From positions 1 to 63,323 of the forward strand of contig DUPN01000022.1 of the NCBI GenBank assembly GCA_012838305.1: DNA of 63,323 nt, read 5' to 3'. Both the position numbers and the translations under genes were made by a program. The notes under the pieces are model-generated. The model had not been told where the DNA came from. It was given only the letters and a program-made list of their open reading frames with translations, and did not search any database. Numbering within the stretch: position 1 is the stretch's first letter; every line of letters starts with the position of its first letter. Source of the stretch: Bacillota bacterium (GTDB taxonomy: Bacteria > Bacillota > Limnochordia > Darwinibacteriales > Darwinibacteriaceae). This document shows positions 16,707 through 24,317 of the stretch, piece by piece.

Positions 16707-17315
16707 GTGCTTACAGTACGCACAAGAACGAGCGTTAGTTTGGTCTTATTTATTGGTTTACTTTTGGTATCGGCGGTGGTGTGGTCCATGGCTGGCCAGG
16801 ACGGTGGAGTCTATGCTGGGACGGCCCAGGGCTTTGGAGGTCCCTTGACGGTGGATGTGACCATCAGTGACGGCAAAATCATGGACGTTACAGTAAGGCC
16901 CCATGAGGAGACACCCTTTATTGCCGACGAAGCTCTGAAGACCTTAACAGAGAGTGTTTTGGAGTCCCAGTCTGCCAATGTAGAGATTGTAAGCGGAGCA
17001 ACCTATACCAGCAAGGCCTTTATTGCCGCGGTGGAGCAGGCTCTTTTCAAGGCGAGCTTGGAAGACGGGACGTATAGTGGTGCTGCCGATGGATTCGGCG
17101 GACCGCTTAAGGTGACCGTCACCGTAGCGGGAGGCTCCATTACAGCGGTGGAGATTGTGGAGCAAAGCGAGACACCCTTTATTGCGGGGGACGCTCTTGA
17201 ACAGATTCCCGCTGCTATCGTGGCTGACCAGGGATGGAATGTGGATGTTCTGAGTGGGGCTACAGTGACCAGCCAGGCCATTATGCGCGCTGTGGAGAAT
17301 GCATTGACAAACTGA
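16707..17315 (+). CDS. Membrane-anchored protein with two FMN-binding domains
   Basis: 202 residues from GTG 16707 (AAGGGGG 7 bases upstream). An N-terminal membrane segment (SLVLFIGLLLVSAVVWSM) leads to two tandem FMN-binding repeats of ~80 residues, each with GGPLTVDVTI/GGPLKVTVTV, ETPFIA and the attachment motif SGATYTS or SGATVTS. In this family (PF04205) ApbE links FMN to the threonine through a phosphoester bond. The protein therefore probably exposes two covalent flavins outside the membrane for electron transfer, like NqrC/RnfG or the two-domain PplA. Not a lipoprotein: no lipobox cysteine. ApbE is not encoded in the window. Confidence 0.85.
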   Translation: MLTVRTRTSVSLVLFIGLLLVSAVVWSMAGQDGGVYAGTAQGFGGPLTVDVTISDGKIMDVTVRPHEETPFIADEALKTLTESVLESQSANVEIVSGATYTSKAFIAAVEQALFKASLEDGTYSGAADGFGGPLKVTVTVAGGSITAVEIVEQSETPFIAGDALEQIPAAIVADQGWNVDVLSGATVTSQAIMRAVENALTN

Positions 17316-17352
17316 GTAATGGTCATACTAGCGCATAAAGGAGCTGTTGACT

Positions 17353-17523
17353 ATGCCCAGTTTAATGGATATGCGCATGGTGGGGCAAACCTGTAGTCAG
17401 TATGATGCTGAACTCGAAAATGTAGAACGGAGCTGTGAGAGCTGCGTGCATTGGGAAGGCGAACGAGAGGCCTGTGAGCTCGACATATTCTATGAGCAGC
17501 TTACCAGCTTAGATCAGACCTAG
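17353..17523 (+). CDS. Small Cys-rich protein, 56 aa
   Basis: ATG 17353 with AAAGGAG 9 bases upstream. The 56-residue product has four clustered cysteines in the order C..C-x2-C..C (CESCVHWEGEREACELDIF) plus one earlier (QTCSQY), and ends SLDQT. This resembles small zinc-ribbon-like proteins found in clostridia, with the conserved tail TSLDQT recalled from memory. Likely metal-binding. It lies between the FMN protein and serine dehydratase and is followed by a terminator. Confidence 0.7.
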   Translation: MPSLMDMRMVGQTCSQYDAELENVERSCESCVHWEGEREACELDIFYEQLTSLDQT

Positions 17524-17532
17524 GAGAGGGTT

Positions 17533-17575
17533 CTTGGTTAACCGGGAAGGTTAGCCAAGGACTCTTTTGTTTCTG
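17533..17575 (+). terminator. Terminator after the Cys-rich gene
   Basis: 11-bp stem CTTGGTTAACC / GGTTAGCCAAG (one G-T pair) with loop GGGAA, followed by a T-rich stretch. Confidence 0.6.
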
Positions 17576-17624
17576 TGGAAAAGGCAGAAAAAAAGGTGTA
17601 TGATGGATGAGGGTGGTGGTTGGT

Positions 17625-18290
17625 ATGGCACGCATAGGCTTATTCGATATTGTCGGTCCCATCATGGTGGGTCCGTCAAGTTCCCATACGGCCGGGGCTG
17701 TGCGTTTGGGTCTGGCCGCCCGCAGAATCCTCGGGGCGCATATCCAGAGGGCCAAGATAGCCCTGCACGGTTCCTTCGCTGCTACCTATTGGGGGCATCG
17801 TACCGATGTCGCGCTTATAGCAGGTCTTTTAGGCATGGGTATGGACGATGAACGTATTCCACAGGCCCTGGATCTGGCGAAAAAAGCCGGTCTCGACTAT
17901 AGTTTTGAATCCCGAGATCTGGGGGATGTCCATCCCAATTCCGTCTGGATGCAGGTGGAAGGATCCCAGGACCAAATCGCTTTGGCCGGGGCTTCCGTAG
18001 GCGGCGGAAGGATTCAAATCTTTGAGCTAAACGGCTTTGAAGTGGAAGTTGACGGGACGTATACCGTGCTCATGACCAGACATCGGGACGAACCTGGAGT
18101 TATTGCCGAGGTCACCAAAGTGCTGGCGGTCCATGGCATTAACATCGCCTTTTTGGATGTAAGCCGCAAGACACGCGGCTCAGAAGCCTTATTGCTCGCG
18201 GAAACCGATGATCCCATTCCCGAAATTGTAGTCCAGCATGTGCAGAGGGTGCCTGGAGTGATGGTGGTCAGGACATTGCCCTCGTTTTAG
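17625..18290 (+). CDS. sdaAB: L-serine dehydratase, beta subunit
   Basis: 221 residues. The N-terminal SDH_beta domain has GLFDIVGPIMVGPSSSHTAGAVRLG, and the C-terminus is an ACT domain (YTVLMTRHRDEPGVIAEVTKVLAVHGINI) probably binding an amino-acid effector. With the alpha subunit it deaminates serine to pyruvate and ammonia using a [4Fe-4S] cluster, as in anaerobic Firmicutes. ATG 17625 is preferred over ATG 17607 since family members start close to the LFDI segment and a GGTGG stretch precedes it. The alpha gene begins 10 bases after the stop. Confidence 0.92.
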   Translation: MARIGLFDIVGPIMVGPSSSHTAGAVRLGLAARRILGAHIQRAKIALHGSFAATYWGHRTDVALIAGLLGMGMDDERIPQALDLAKKAGLDYSFESRDLGDVHPNSVWMQVEGSQDQIALAGASVGGGRIQIFELNGFEVEVDGTYTVLMTRHRDEPGVIAEVTKVLAVHGINIAFLDVSRKTRGSEALLLAETDDPIPEIVVQHVQRVPGVMVVRTLPSF

Positions 18291-18300
18291 GAGGAATTCT

Positions 18301-19182
18301 GTGGAAATCACAAGTGCCACACAGCTCTTGCAGCTATGTTCTGAGCGGGATTTCGATCTCGCCCAGGCGGTTGCAGAATATGAGGCGTTTCGCGCCAACA
18401 CCACATGTGATGCGGTGCGGGAGAGCATGCGGGACACCCTAGGGGTCATGCGTGCGTCGGTGGAAAGCGGTAGGGAGGATCAAGGTGAGAGGGCCCACCT
18501 GATTAAGGGGTACGGCCGCATCTATAGCTCCGCCAAGGATCAGGGACACACCTTAGGCGGCTCCCTTTTTCAGCATGCCATCCTCTACGCCCTGTCCGTT
18601 GCTCAGTATAATGCTGGTTTGGGCAGGATTGTGGCCTGCCCCACTGCAGGAGCCTGCGGGGTGGTGCCCGGGGCGCTTTTGGCCGTGGCTGATGAATTGC
18701 AGAGCAGTGAAGAAGAACTGATAGACGCCCTCTTGGTGATGGGAGGGGTCGGCATCGTATCCGCTGCTCAAGGGCCCATTAGCGGTGCAGAAGGGGGATG
18801 TCAGTCCGAGTGCGGTGTGGCTTCGGCTATGGCCGCAGGGGCGATTGTTCATTTGATGGGCGGCTCTCCGCAGCAAGTTTTTGACGCAGCCTCCCTAGCC
18901 CTCCAGAGCCATCTCGGCTTGGTCTGTGATCCTTTAGCATCTTTGGTGGAAGTGCCTTGTGTTACCCGCAATGCAACTTCAGCCACAACAGCCATCGTGG
19001 CGGCGAACATGGCCTTGGCGGGTATTCCGGGGGTCATTCCCTATGACGAAACAGTAGTGGCCATGAGGAAAATCGGCAAAGCGATGCCCGAGAGTCTACG
19101 GGAGACATCTCAAGGCGGATTGGCGGCCACCCCTACGGGATTGAGGCTTTACGGGGAAATGCGCGAAAAGTACCGCCTGTAA
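18301..19182 (+). CDS. sdaAA: L-serine dehydratase, alpha subunit
   Basis: 293 residues, the iron-sulfur catalytic subunit. Cysteines likely to coordinate the [4Fe-4S] cluster lie in CPTAGACG, SECGVA and the VCDPLASLVEVPC segment. GSLFQHAI and the glycine-rich VMGGVGIV are further family marks. Works with SdaAB in serine catabolism, feeding pyruvate to fermentation. GTG 18301 follows AGGAGG by 6-7 bases. The gene ends just before the leftward tRNA-Asp terminator. Confidence 0.93.
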   Translation: MEITSATQLLQLCSERDFDLAQAVAEYEAFRANTTCDAVRESMRDTLGVMRASVESGREDQGERAHLIKGYGRIYSSAKDQGHTLGGSLFQHAILYALSVAQYNAGLGRIVACPTAGACGVVPGALLAVADELQSSEEELIDALLVMGGVGIVSAAQGPISGAEGGCQSECGVASAMAAGAIVHLMGGSPQQVFDAASLALQSHLGLVCDPLASLVEVPCVTRNATSATTAIVAANMALAGIPGVIPYDETVVAMRKIGKAMPESLRETSQGGLAATPTGLRLYGEMREKYRL

Positions 19183-19187
19183 AAAAA

Positions 19188-19215
19188 GGTCTAGCGTTGT
19201 GACAAACGCTAGACC
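19188..19215 (-). terminator. Terminator of tRNA-Asp (leftward)
   Basis: Perfect 11-bp stem GGTCTAGCGTT / AACGCTAGACC. On the minus strand it is followed by seven T (19181-19187), giving a strong leftward terminator for tRNA-Asp. It also backs the end of sdaAA. Confidence 0.8.
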
Positions 19216-19230
19216 GTTGATGAACAAAAA

Positions 19231-19307
19231 TGGCGGAACCGACGAGACTCGAACTCGCGATCTTCGGCGTGACAGGCCGACGTGTTAACCAACTACACCA
19301 CGGCTCC
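19231..19307 (-). tRNA. tRNA-Asp (GTC)
   Basis: 77-nt cloverleaf on the minus strand: acceptor GGAGCCG pairs with CGGTTCC (G-T wobbles), anticodon loop CTGTCAC gives GTC, T-loop TTCGAGT and an encoded CCA end. Confidence 0.95.
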
Positions 19308-19318
19308 AGGCACTATTC

Positions 19319-19347
19319 ATTATACAAGGGTTTTTCGTTTTAGGCAA
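19319..19347 (-). promoter_or_regulatory. Promoter of tRNA-Asp
   Basis: Minus-strand -10 TATAAT (19319-19324) and -35 TTGCCT (19342-19347) with a 17-bp spacer. Confidence 0.65.
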
Positions 19348-19388
19348 GTGTTTTCTGTTTGTCGTTCATACTGGAAGGGAGGATGCTT

Positions 19389-19808
19389 ATGCGTCGCAGG
19401 GGAATCATTATCGAGAAGACCGCTGGGGAATTGGTGGTTCGGATCCAGGATCCCGCCCGCACCTGTGGCAGCTGCAAGGGGTGTATGCGCCTAACACCGG
19501 AGCGGCCCCCAGAAGACTATATCGTGCGGATGCGCAACAAAGGCGATCAGTATGATGTGGGCGAGGAGGTCATCGTGGATGGTGAGATCGGACCGATGAT
19601 AAAAGCGGTTACAGTATTGTACGGGGTACCGTTTGTTTCCCTCTTTGCGGGTTATGTGATCACTCGCCTTTTCACTGGTCATGATTCCATGGCAGGGCTC
19701 GGTGCCATCGCCGGTCTTTTACTGGGTGCTTTCGCGGCCAGGATCATCACCCGCCGATTCTTCGATCGTGAACCAAATTATCAAATCGTGGCGCGAGCCT
19801 GTTCATAG
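19389..19808 (+). CDS. RseC/MucC-like membrane protein
   Basis: 139 residues. N-terminal beta domain with a cysteine cluster CGSCKGC and a further small-domain pattern, then two membrane helices (about 75-95 and 100-120). This is the SoxR-reducing-system/RseC family architecture, usually linked to Rnf electron transport or sigma-E control in other bacteria. No Rnf genes are in the window. ATG 19389 is chosen because GGGAGG lies 6 bases before it. The ABC exporter operon starts 12 bases after its stop and may be co-transcribed. Confidence 0.75.
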   Translation: MRRRGIIIEKTAGELVVRIQDPARTCGSCKGCMRLTPERPPEDYIVRMRNKGDQYDVGEEVIVDGEIGPMIKAVTVLYGVPFVSLFAGYVITRLFTGHDSMAGLGAIAGLLLGAFAARIITRRFFDREPNYQIVARACS

Positions 19809-19820
19809 GGGAGGTTTTTG

Positions 19821-20717
19821 ATGTCTTTAGTTGCTACTGCTATTACCAAACGGTTTAGGGATGTTACCGCCGTCAACAATCTGAGCTTTACCGTGCCCGA
19901 AGGGTCCCTCTTTGGCTTTTTGGGTCCGAATGGTGCGGGGAAAACTACAACCATGCGCGTTGTTCTTGACATTATCAAGCCTGATCAGGGGCAAGTGACT
20001 TGGCGGGGTCGCCCCTTTCATCAGCTAGGACGGGGCTTCTATGGCTATCTTCCGGAGGAACGGGGTCTTTACCCGAAGATGCGGGTTGTGGAACACCTGG
20101 AGTTTTTGGGGCGCATTCATGGTTTGGATCGGGGCAAGGCCCAAGCGGAGACCAGGCGTTGGATTGAACGCTTCGATTTAGGTGAGCTCAGCCATAAGCG
20201 AATTGAGGAGCTATCGAAGGGTAATCAGCAGAAGGTCCAGACAATAGGGACCATGCTCCATCAGCCAGAATTACTGGTCTTGGATGAGCCCTTCGCCGGT
20301 TTGGATCCGGTGAACACATCTTTGCTCAAAGAGGTCTTGCTGGAGTCGCACCACAGGGGATGTACCGTCATTTTCTCAAGCCATCGTATGGAGCAAGTGG
20401 AAGAGATGTGCGATGATATTGTCTTGATCGATCAGGGAAGCTTGGTCCTGAACGGAAATCTCAAACAGATCAAGAGGTCCATGGGGCGACAGATTCTCCG
20501 GATTTCCCTCGAAGGCAAACAGGATTTCTGGGCTAGGATTCCAGGTTTGCGTCTCCTTTCGTCACGTGCCGATTACCAGGAACTTAGGATGGACGATGGT
20601 GTTGATCCCAACGATGTGCTGAGAGAAGCGATGGATGCGGGACAAGTGACCCGTTTCGAATTGGTGGAGCCATCCCTGGATCAGATTTTTGTAGAAAAGG
20701 TAGGTGCCGGCGCATGA
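19821..20717 (+). CDS. ABC exporter ATP-binding protein (NatA/YhaQ-like)
   Basis: 298 residues. Walker A GPNGAGKTT, signature LSKGNQQKVQ, Walker B LLVLDEPFAGLDPVN and switch motif SSHRMEQVEEM. The C-terminal ~80 residues match the DUF4162-type tail common to NatA/YhaQ ATPases. It pairs with the permease that overlaps its end by 4 bases, forming a NatAB-like exporter. ATG 19821 follows GGGGAGG by 6 bases. Substrate unknown (sodium, peptides or drugs in homologues). Confidence 0.9.
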   Translation: MSLVATAITKRFRDVTAVNNLSFTVPEGSLFGFLGPNGAGKTTTMRVVLDIIKPDQGQVTWRGRPFHQLGRGFYGYLPEERGLYPKMRVVEHLEFLGRIHGLDRGKAQAETRRWIERFDLGELSHKRIEELSKGNQQKVQTIGTMLHQPELLVLDEPFAGLDPVNTSLLKEVLLESHHRGCTVIFSSHRMEQVEEMCDDIVLIDQGSLVLNGNLKQIKRSMGRQILRISLEGKQDFWARIPGLRLLSSRADYQELRMDDGVDPNDVLREAMDAGQVTRFELVEPSLDQIFVEKVGAGA

Positions 20718-21970
20718 GCATGATTCCTGTCTTGGTAAAACGGGAGTTCACGTCCCGAGCCAAGGGAACCTCCTACATTATCACAACAGTGTTGGGTGTT
20801 TTGGTCTTCGTGGGTCTCTCCTTCCTGCCTCCGATAGTCGAACGTTTCTCGGCGAGTTTCGTCCCAGACTCCATTGACCTTTTGGTTTGGGAACATCCCG
20901 GTGAAAACAGTATCCTTCCCTATCTGGAACAGGTCAGTCAGGAGCGGGAGGGACTGACGATCCGCTCAGCTAGCGGTATGGACGAACAGGAAGCCTATAG
21001 GCTCGTTTTGGACCAAGGACTGTCAGGGCTCTTACTCGTTGACGGCCCCCTCTATACTCTGGTGACGACGGACGGCACGAATATGATGCTAAATGGTGAG
21101 ATTGAGAGTATTGTAAATCGCGCTGTCAACCGGTTTAATGCCGTGCGCCTCGGGCTCTCCGCAGAAGACATGGCCAGTTTGTTCAATCGGGTTGAACTGA
21201 AGGTAAGGGAAGTGACGCCTTTAGGTGAAGATGGAGAAGAACTGGACAGCACGGCCCAATCCCAAGCGATGGTACTCACTTACTTCTTGCTCTTCATGAT
21301 TTATATGGCCTTGGTTATGTATGGCAATATGGTGGCCACCGGTGTAGCCGAAGAGAAGAGTTCGCGCATCATGGAGGTGATGGTCTCCACGGTGACGCCT
21401 TTGGAGCTAATGCTGGGGAAAATCATCGGAGTGGGTTCGTTGGGGCTGCTGCAGTTTGTGATCTGGGTTGGAACAGGTTTTCTCATGAATACGATGGGCA
21501 ACACAGGTGTCTTGAACACGCTTTTTGGTTCCAGTGAGATCCTCAGCACCATCCCTTTGGACATCGTCCTCTGGTTCGGCTTGTTCTTTGTAGCAGGTTA
21601 TTTTTTCTACGCTTCCATTTTTGCTGCGGCCGGAGCTTTGGTCTCCCGCGTGGAAGAGGTCAGCCAGGTAGTTTCGATCCTAATGATGATGATCATGGTA
21701 GGTTTCTTTGGCGCCTACACTTCCTTCCTCAATCCCAACAGCGCTTTTGCGGTCGTGACCTCACTTGTTCCCTTCACTTCGCCTATGGTGATGTTTTCCC
21801 GGATTGTGCTCGGGAATCCTCCCGTGGCACAGATTGTCGTTTCCGTGCTGGTGCTGTTCCTTTCAGTGTTAGTGGGAGCCTGGGTTTCCGCGAAGATCTA
21901 CCGCATTGGGATTTTGATGTATGGCAAGAGGCCGTCCTTACGCCAAGTCGTGCAATTGGTCAAAGGCTGA
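20714..21970 (+). CDS. ABC-2 type permease (NatB/YhaP-like)
   Basis: 418 residues. One N-terminal membrane helix (about 18-40), a ~150-residue extracytoplasmic domain, then five to six C-terminal helices starting at about residue 190. This is the ABC2_membrane_3 layout of NatB. The motif GVAEEKSSRIMEVMVSTVTP just after the second helix is diagnostic for this family. Translationally coupled to the ATPase by an ATGA overlap. Confidence 0.9.
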   Translation: MSMIPVLVKREFTSRAKGTSYIITTVLGVLVFVGLSFLPPIVERFSASFVPDSIDLLVWEHPGENSILPYLEQVSQEREGLTIRSASGMDEQEAYRLVLDQGLSGLLLVDGPLYTLVTTDGTNMMLNGEIESIVNRAVNRFNAVRLGLSAEDMASLFNRVELKVREVTPLGEDGEELDSTAQSQAMVLTYFLLFMIYMALVMYGNMVATGVAEEKSSRIMEVMVSTVTPLELMLGKIIGVGSLGLLQFVIWVGTGFLMNTMGNTGVLNTLFGSSEILSTIPLDIVLWFGLFFVAGYFFYASIFAAAGALVSRVEEVSQVVSILMMMIMVGFFGAYTSFLNPNSAFAVVTSLVPFTSPMVMFSRIVLGNPPVAQIVVSVLVLFLSVLVGAWVSAKIYRIGILMYGKRPSLRQVVQLVKG

Positions 21971-21991
21971 GTTTTGCCTTGAGTTTTGCTC

Positions 21992-22020
21992 TTGACATTG
22001 CGATGGAGCCTGAGTATAAT
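21992..22020 (+). promoter_or_regulatory. Consensus promoter of tRNA-Met
   Basis: TTGACA (21992-21997), 17-bp spacer, TATAAT (22015-22020): a perfect sigma-A promoter 12 bases before the tRNA 5' end. Confidence 0.92.
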
Positions 22021-22032
22021 GGAGATTGTCAT

Positions 22033-22109
22033 GGCGGCGTAGCTCAGTTGGTCAGAGCATACGGTTCATACCCGTAGAGTCGCTGGTTCAAATCCAGCCG
22101 CCGCTACCA
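22033..22109 (+). tRNA. tRNA-Met (CAT), elongator
   Basis: 77-nt cloverleaf with anticodon loop TTCATAC. The first base pairs (G1-T72 wobble), and the anticodon stem lacks the three consecutive G-C pairs of initiators. The sequence closely resembles elongator tRNA-Met of Bacillus. CCA is encoded. Confidence 0.92.
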
Positions 22110-22121
22110 AGAGAATCCAAC

Positions 22122-22151
22122 AAAACCCTACAAATTTTGTAGGGTTTTTTT
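22122..22151 (+). terminator. Terminator of tRNA-Met
   Basis: Stem AACCCTACAAA / TTTTGTAGGGTT followed by a T-run of seven. Confidence 0.85.
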
Positions 22152-22198
22152 GTTCTATTTAGAAAAAGTGGGAAAAATGAGCTTTGCCGTCTAGAGTT

Positions 22199-22205
22199 TT
22201 CGACA
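22199..22205 (-). promoter_or_regulatory. Spo0A box upstream of spoIIE
   Basis: TTCGACA on the plus strand (TGTCGAA on the minus) is an exact core 0A box, 63 bases before the chosen spoIIE start. In Bacillus spoIIE is driven by Spo0A~P with sigma-A, so its presence here is expected biology; a single 7-mer is weak evidence on its own. Confidence 0.5.
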
Positions 22206-22267
22206 TCTCTATGGCCACCTTTGCTGATATGGTAAGCACAATAGTTGGTTCAAACGGAGATGGTACC

Positions 22268-24316
22268 ATGGCAAAGACCTTAACCGCCCCCTGGGCATCG
22301 AACGAGGGTAGATTGAAGATAGGACAGGTGCTAACTCGCTTAGCTCAATCACCCCTTGTCTGGGGTTTCCTCGGGTTTCTATTAGGTCGAGCGGCCATCT
22401 TTGGAGAAATCTGGCCCTTTGGTTTGGCGTATGCGGCGGCTTTTCGAGCTCTGAACCGTAACAAACAGGTTCTTCCGGTACTTGGGGTCGTTCTTGGGAT
22501 CACGAGCAGCGTGGGCTTTACGCTCTCGCTACCGTACTATGCGTCCATAGCTATCCTGGTACTGGCGCCTGGGGAAGGGGAAAGGCTCCGGAAACGCTGG
22601 CTGATCTTTGCCGTTTTTGGTGTTAAGATGGTGCTGCATTACCTTCTGCAACCGATTCCCATGGTTGCTATCGTGGCCATAACGGAGTGTACCTTCGCGG
22701 TATTTGCCTATGGCTTCTTCCATTCTATGCTCCACCGGTTCTTAGGGCAGCAATTGGCGTGGGCGGAGTTCTACGTCTTCTTTCTTGCGCTGACTTTCGT
22801 TGTATCGTTGGATTGGAGCTGGGGAGGGTATTCGCCTCGTCTCTTTCTAGTCTGTGCCTTGATTGCGTTAGGTGCAAGAGTGGGGGGACTTGGCGTTTCG
22901 TCTCTTCTGGGGCCCGCTTTGGCCCTTTTGACTCTCTTGCTCGGTGGGGAAGCCCAGATAGCTCTATTCATCGTGATTTCCAGTCTCCTGACGGGTTTCT
23001 TGCACAGATTTGGCTGGGGCTACTATGTGGGTCCCATTCTAGCTTTGGTCTTTTCCCTTCCAGGTCCAGCCGATGGGGTCACGATTCAGCTCATATCCCT
23101 CGTATTTGCAGCAGTCTGGCTGGCCCGTCTTGTGCCAGAGGACAGACTAAGGCTGTTGGCGCGCACCATCCCTGGTACCGATTCGTTTCAACAACAGGAC
23201 AGAGCGCACGAAGATCATCTCAAGATTGTCTTCGACCAGAAGATCGATGGACACTTGACAGTCCTGGAGGAGTTGGAGAATACCCTCATGGACAACGAGA
23301 ATCCTCTTTTTCACAGACAGATGCAGGGTATGGCGGAATTGTTGAAGAGGATGAAAACGTCGTTCTCGCCAGAGATGTCCTTTGCCCGGGACTTAGAGGA
23401 GATGTTGCTGAGTAAACTTGCCCACATGAAACTGTCCCATATCACCGTCTTACCTAGTCTGGATGGGTTCGAAATTCATGGGGCGCTGCAAGGGCGGTGT
23501 CCCAACTTGGGCATGTGCCGGGAGATTGCGGACTATGCGACGGGTACCATTGCCTCGCAGCGGTATGGTGTATCTTTTCGCAATTGTACAAGCGGTGGAG
23601 GCTGTGGATTTCGGATATCGCCCTGCCCCAATTACAAGGTGGAAATTGGCCGGGCCACGCTGGCCAGTGAGGGTGTATCCGGCGATAATGCGATTACCTT
23701 TGAGATTGCTGCTAGTAAGATAGCCATTGTGCTCAGTGATGGAATGGGTGTTGGTCGCAAGGCTCATACCGAAAGCGATATAGCTTTACGTCTCCTGGAG
23801 CGAATGATCAAGGCGGGTTACGATCTGGCTACCTCCGTTTCCATAATTAACCATCTGCTGATCTTGCGTAACCAGGATGATATGTTTGTGACCATAGATA
23901 TGGTTGTGGTCGATCTGTTTTCGGGTCAGCTTGAGTTTGTCAAAGTCGGCTCGGCACCTAGCTTCATCAAACGCGGGCGCGAGGTGGAGATCATCCATAA
24001 CCGCACCTTACCCGTGGGCGTTTTATCCGAAGTTGACATCGAATCCGATAGGAGAATGCTGCAGGAAGGAGAAGTCTTGATTATGGCGACCGATGGTGTC
24101 TTGGATGTCCAGCGCACCGTGGCCTGGAAGGATGAATGGATGTGCTGGAAACTCCGACGTCTCCCGTTGGTGACAGACATGGCCGCCATGGCTGAGATGA
24201 TTCTCTCTGACTGCCTTTCGGCAGCCCACGGTCGTGTGGACGATGATATGATGGTGGTGGTAGCCCGTCTGCTGCGGGCTGATTGGAATCTGGAGAGCTA
24301 TAGGAGGGTCGACTGA
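22268..24316 (+). CDS. spoIIE: Stage II sporulation protein E
   Basis: 682 residues. About ten membrane segments in the first ~300 residues, a central regulatory region (~300-460) and a C-terminal PP2C phosphatase domain with VLSDGMGVGRKAHTES, DDMFVTIDMVVVD and MATDGVLDV carrying the metal-binding aspartates. It dephosphorylates SpoIIAA to release sigma-F in the forespore and binds FtsZ at the polar septum. It is ~120 residues shorter than the B. subtilis protein. ATG 22268 is chosen (GGAG 8 bases upstream); earlier frames would overlap the 0A box. A CGGCG-rich cysteine patch (CTSGGGCGFRISPC) lies before the phosphatase domain. Confidence 0.95.
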   Translation: MAKTLTAPWASNEGRLKIGQVLTRLAQSPLVWGFLGFLLGRAAIFGEIWPFGLAYAAAFRALNRNKQVLPVLGVVLGITSSVGFTLSLPYYASIAILVLAPGEGERLRKRWLIFAVFGVKMVLHYLLQPIPMVAIVAITECTFAVFAYGFFHSMLHRFLGQQLAWAEFYVFFLALTFVVSLDWSWGGYSPRLFLVCALIALGARVGGLGVSSLLGPALALLTLLLGGEAQIALFIVISSLLTGFLHRFGWGYYVGPILALVFSLPGPADGVTIQLISLVFAAVWLARLVPEDRLRLLARTIPGTDSFQQQDRAHEDHLKIVFDQKIDGHLTVLEELENTLMDNENPLFHRQMQGMAELLKRMKTSFSPEMSFARDLEEMLLSKLAHMKLSHITVLPSLDGFEIHGALQGRCPNLGMCREIADYATGTIASQRYGVSFRNCTSGGGCGFRISPCPNYKVEIGRATLASEGVSGDNAITFEIAASKIAIVLSDGMGVGRKAHTESDIALRLLERMIKAGYDLATSVSIINHLLILRNQDDMFVTIDMVVVDLFSGQLEFVKVGSAPSFIKRGREVEIIHNRTLPVGVLSEVDIESDRRMLQEGEVLIMATDGVLDVQRTVAWKDEWMCWKLRRLPLVTDMAAMAEMILSDCLSAAHGRVDDDMMVVVARLLRADWNLESYRRVD

Positions 24317-24317
24317 G

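Noticed and set aside
22033-22109. Initiator tRNA-Met or tRNA-Ile2 (lysidine)
   Set aside because: Position 1 pairs, and the anticodon stem lacks the three G-C pairs of an initiator. The body matches elongator tRNA-Met. tRNA-Ile2 has a different acceptor and D-arm pattern.
22184-22267. Earlier spoIIE start codons
   Set aside because: They would place the 0A box and likely promoter inside the coding region, and no ribosome site precedes them. ATG 22268 has GGAG at proper spacing.
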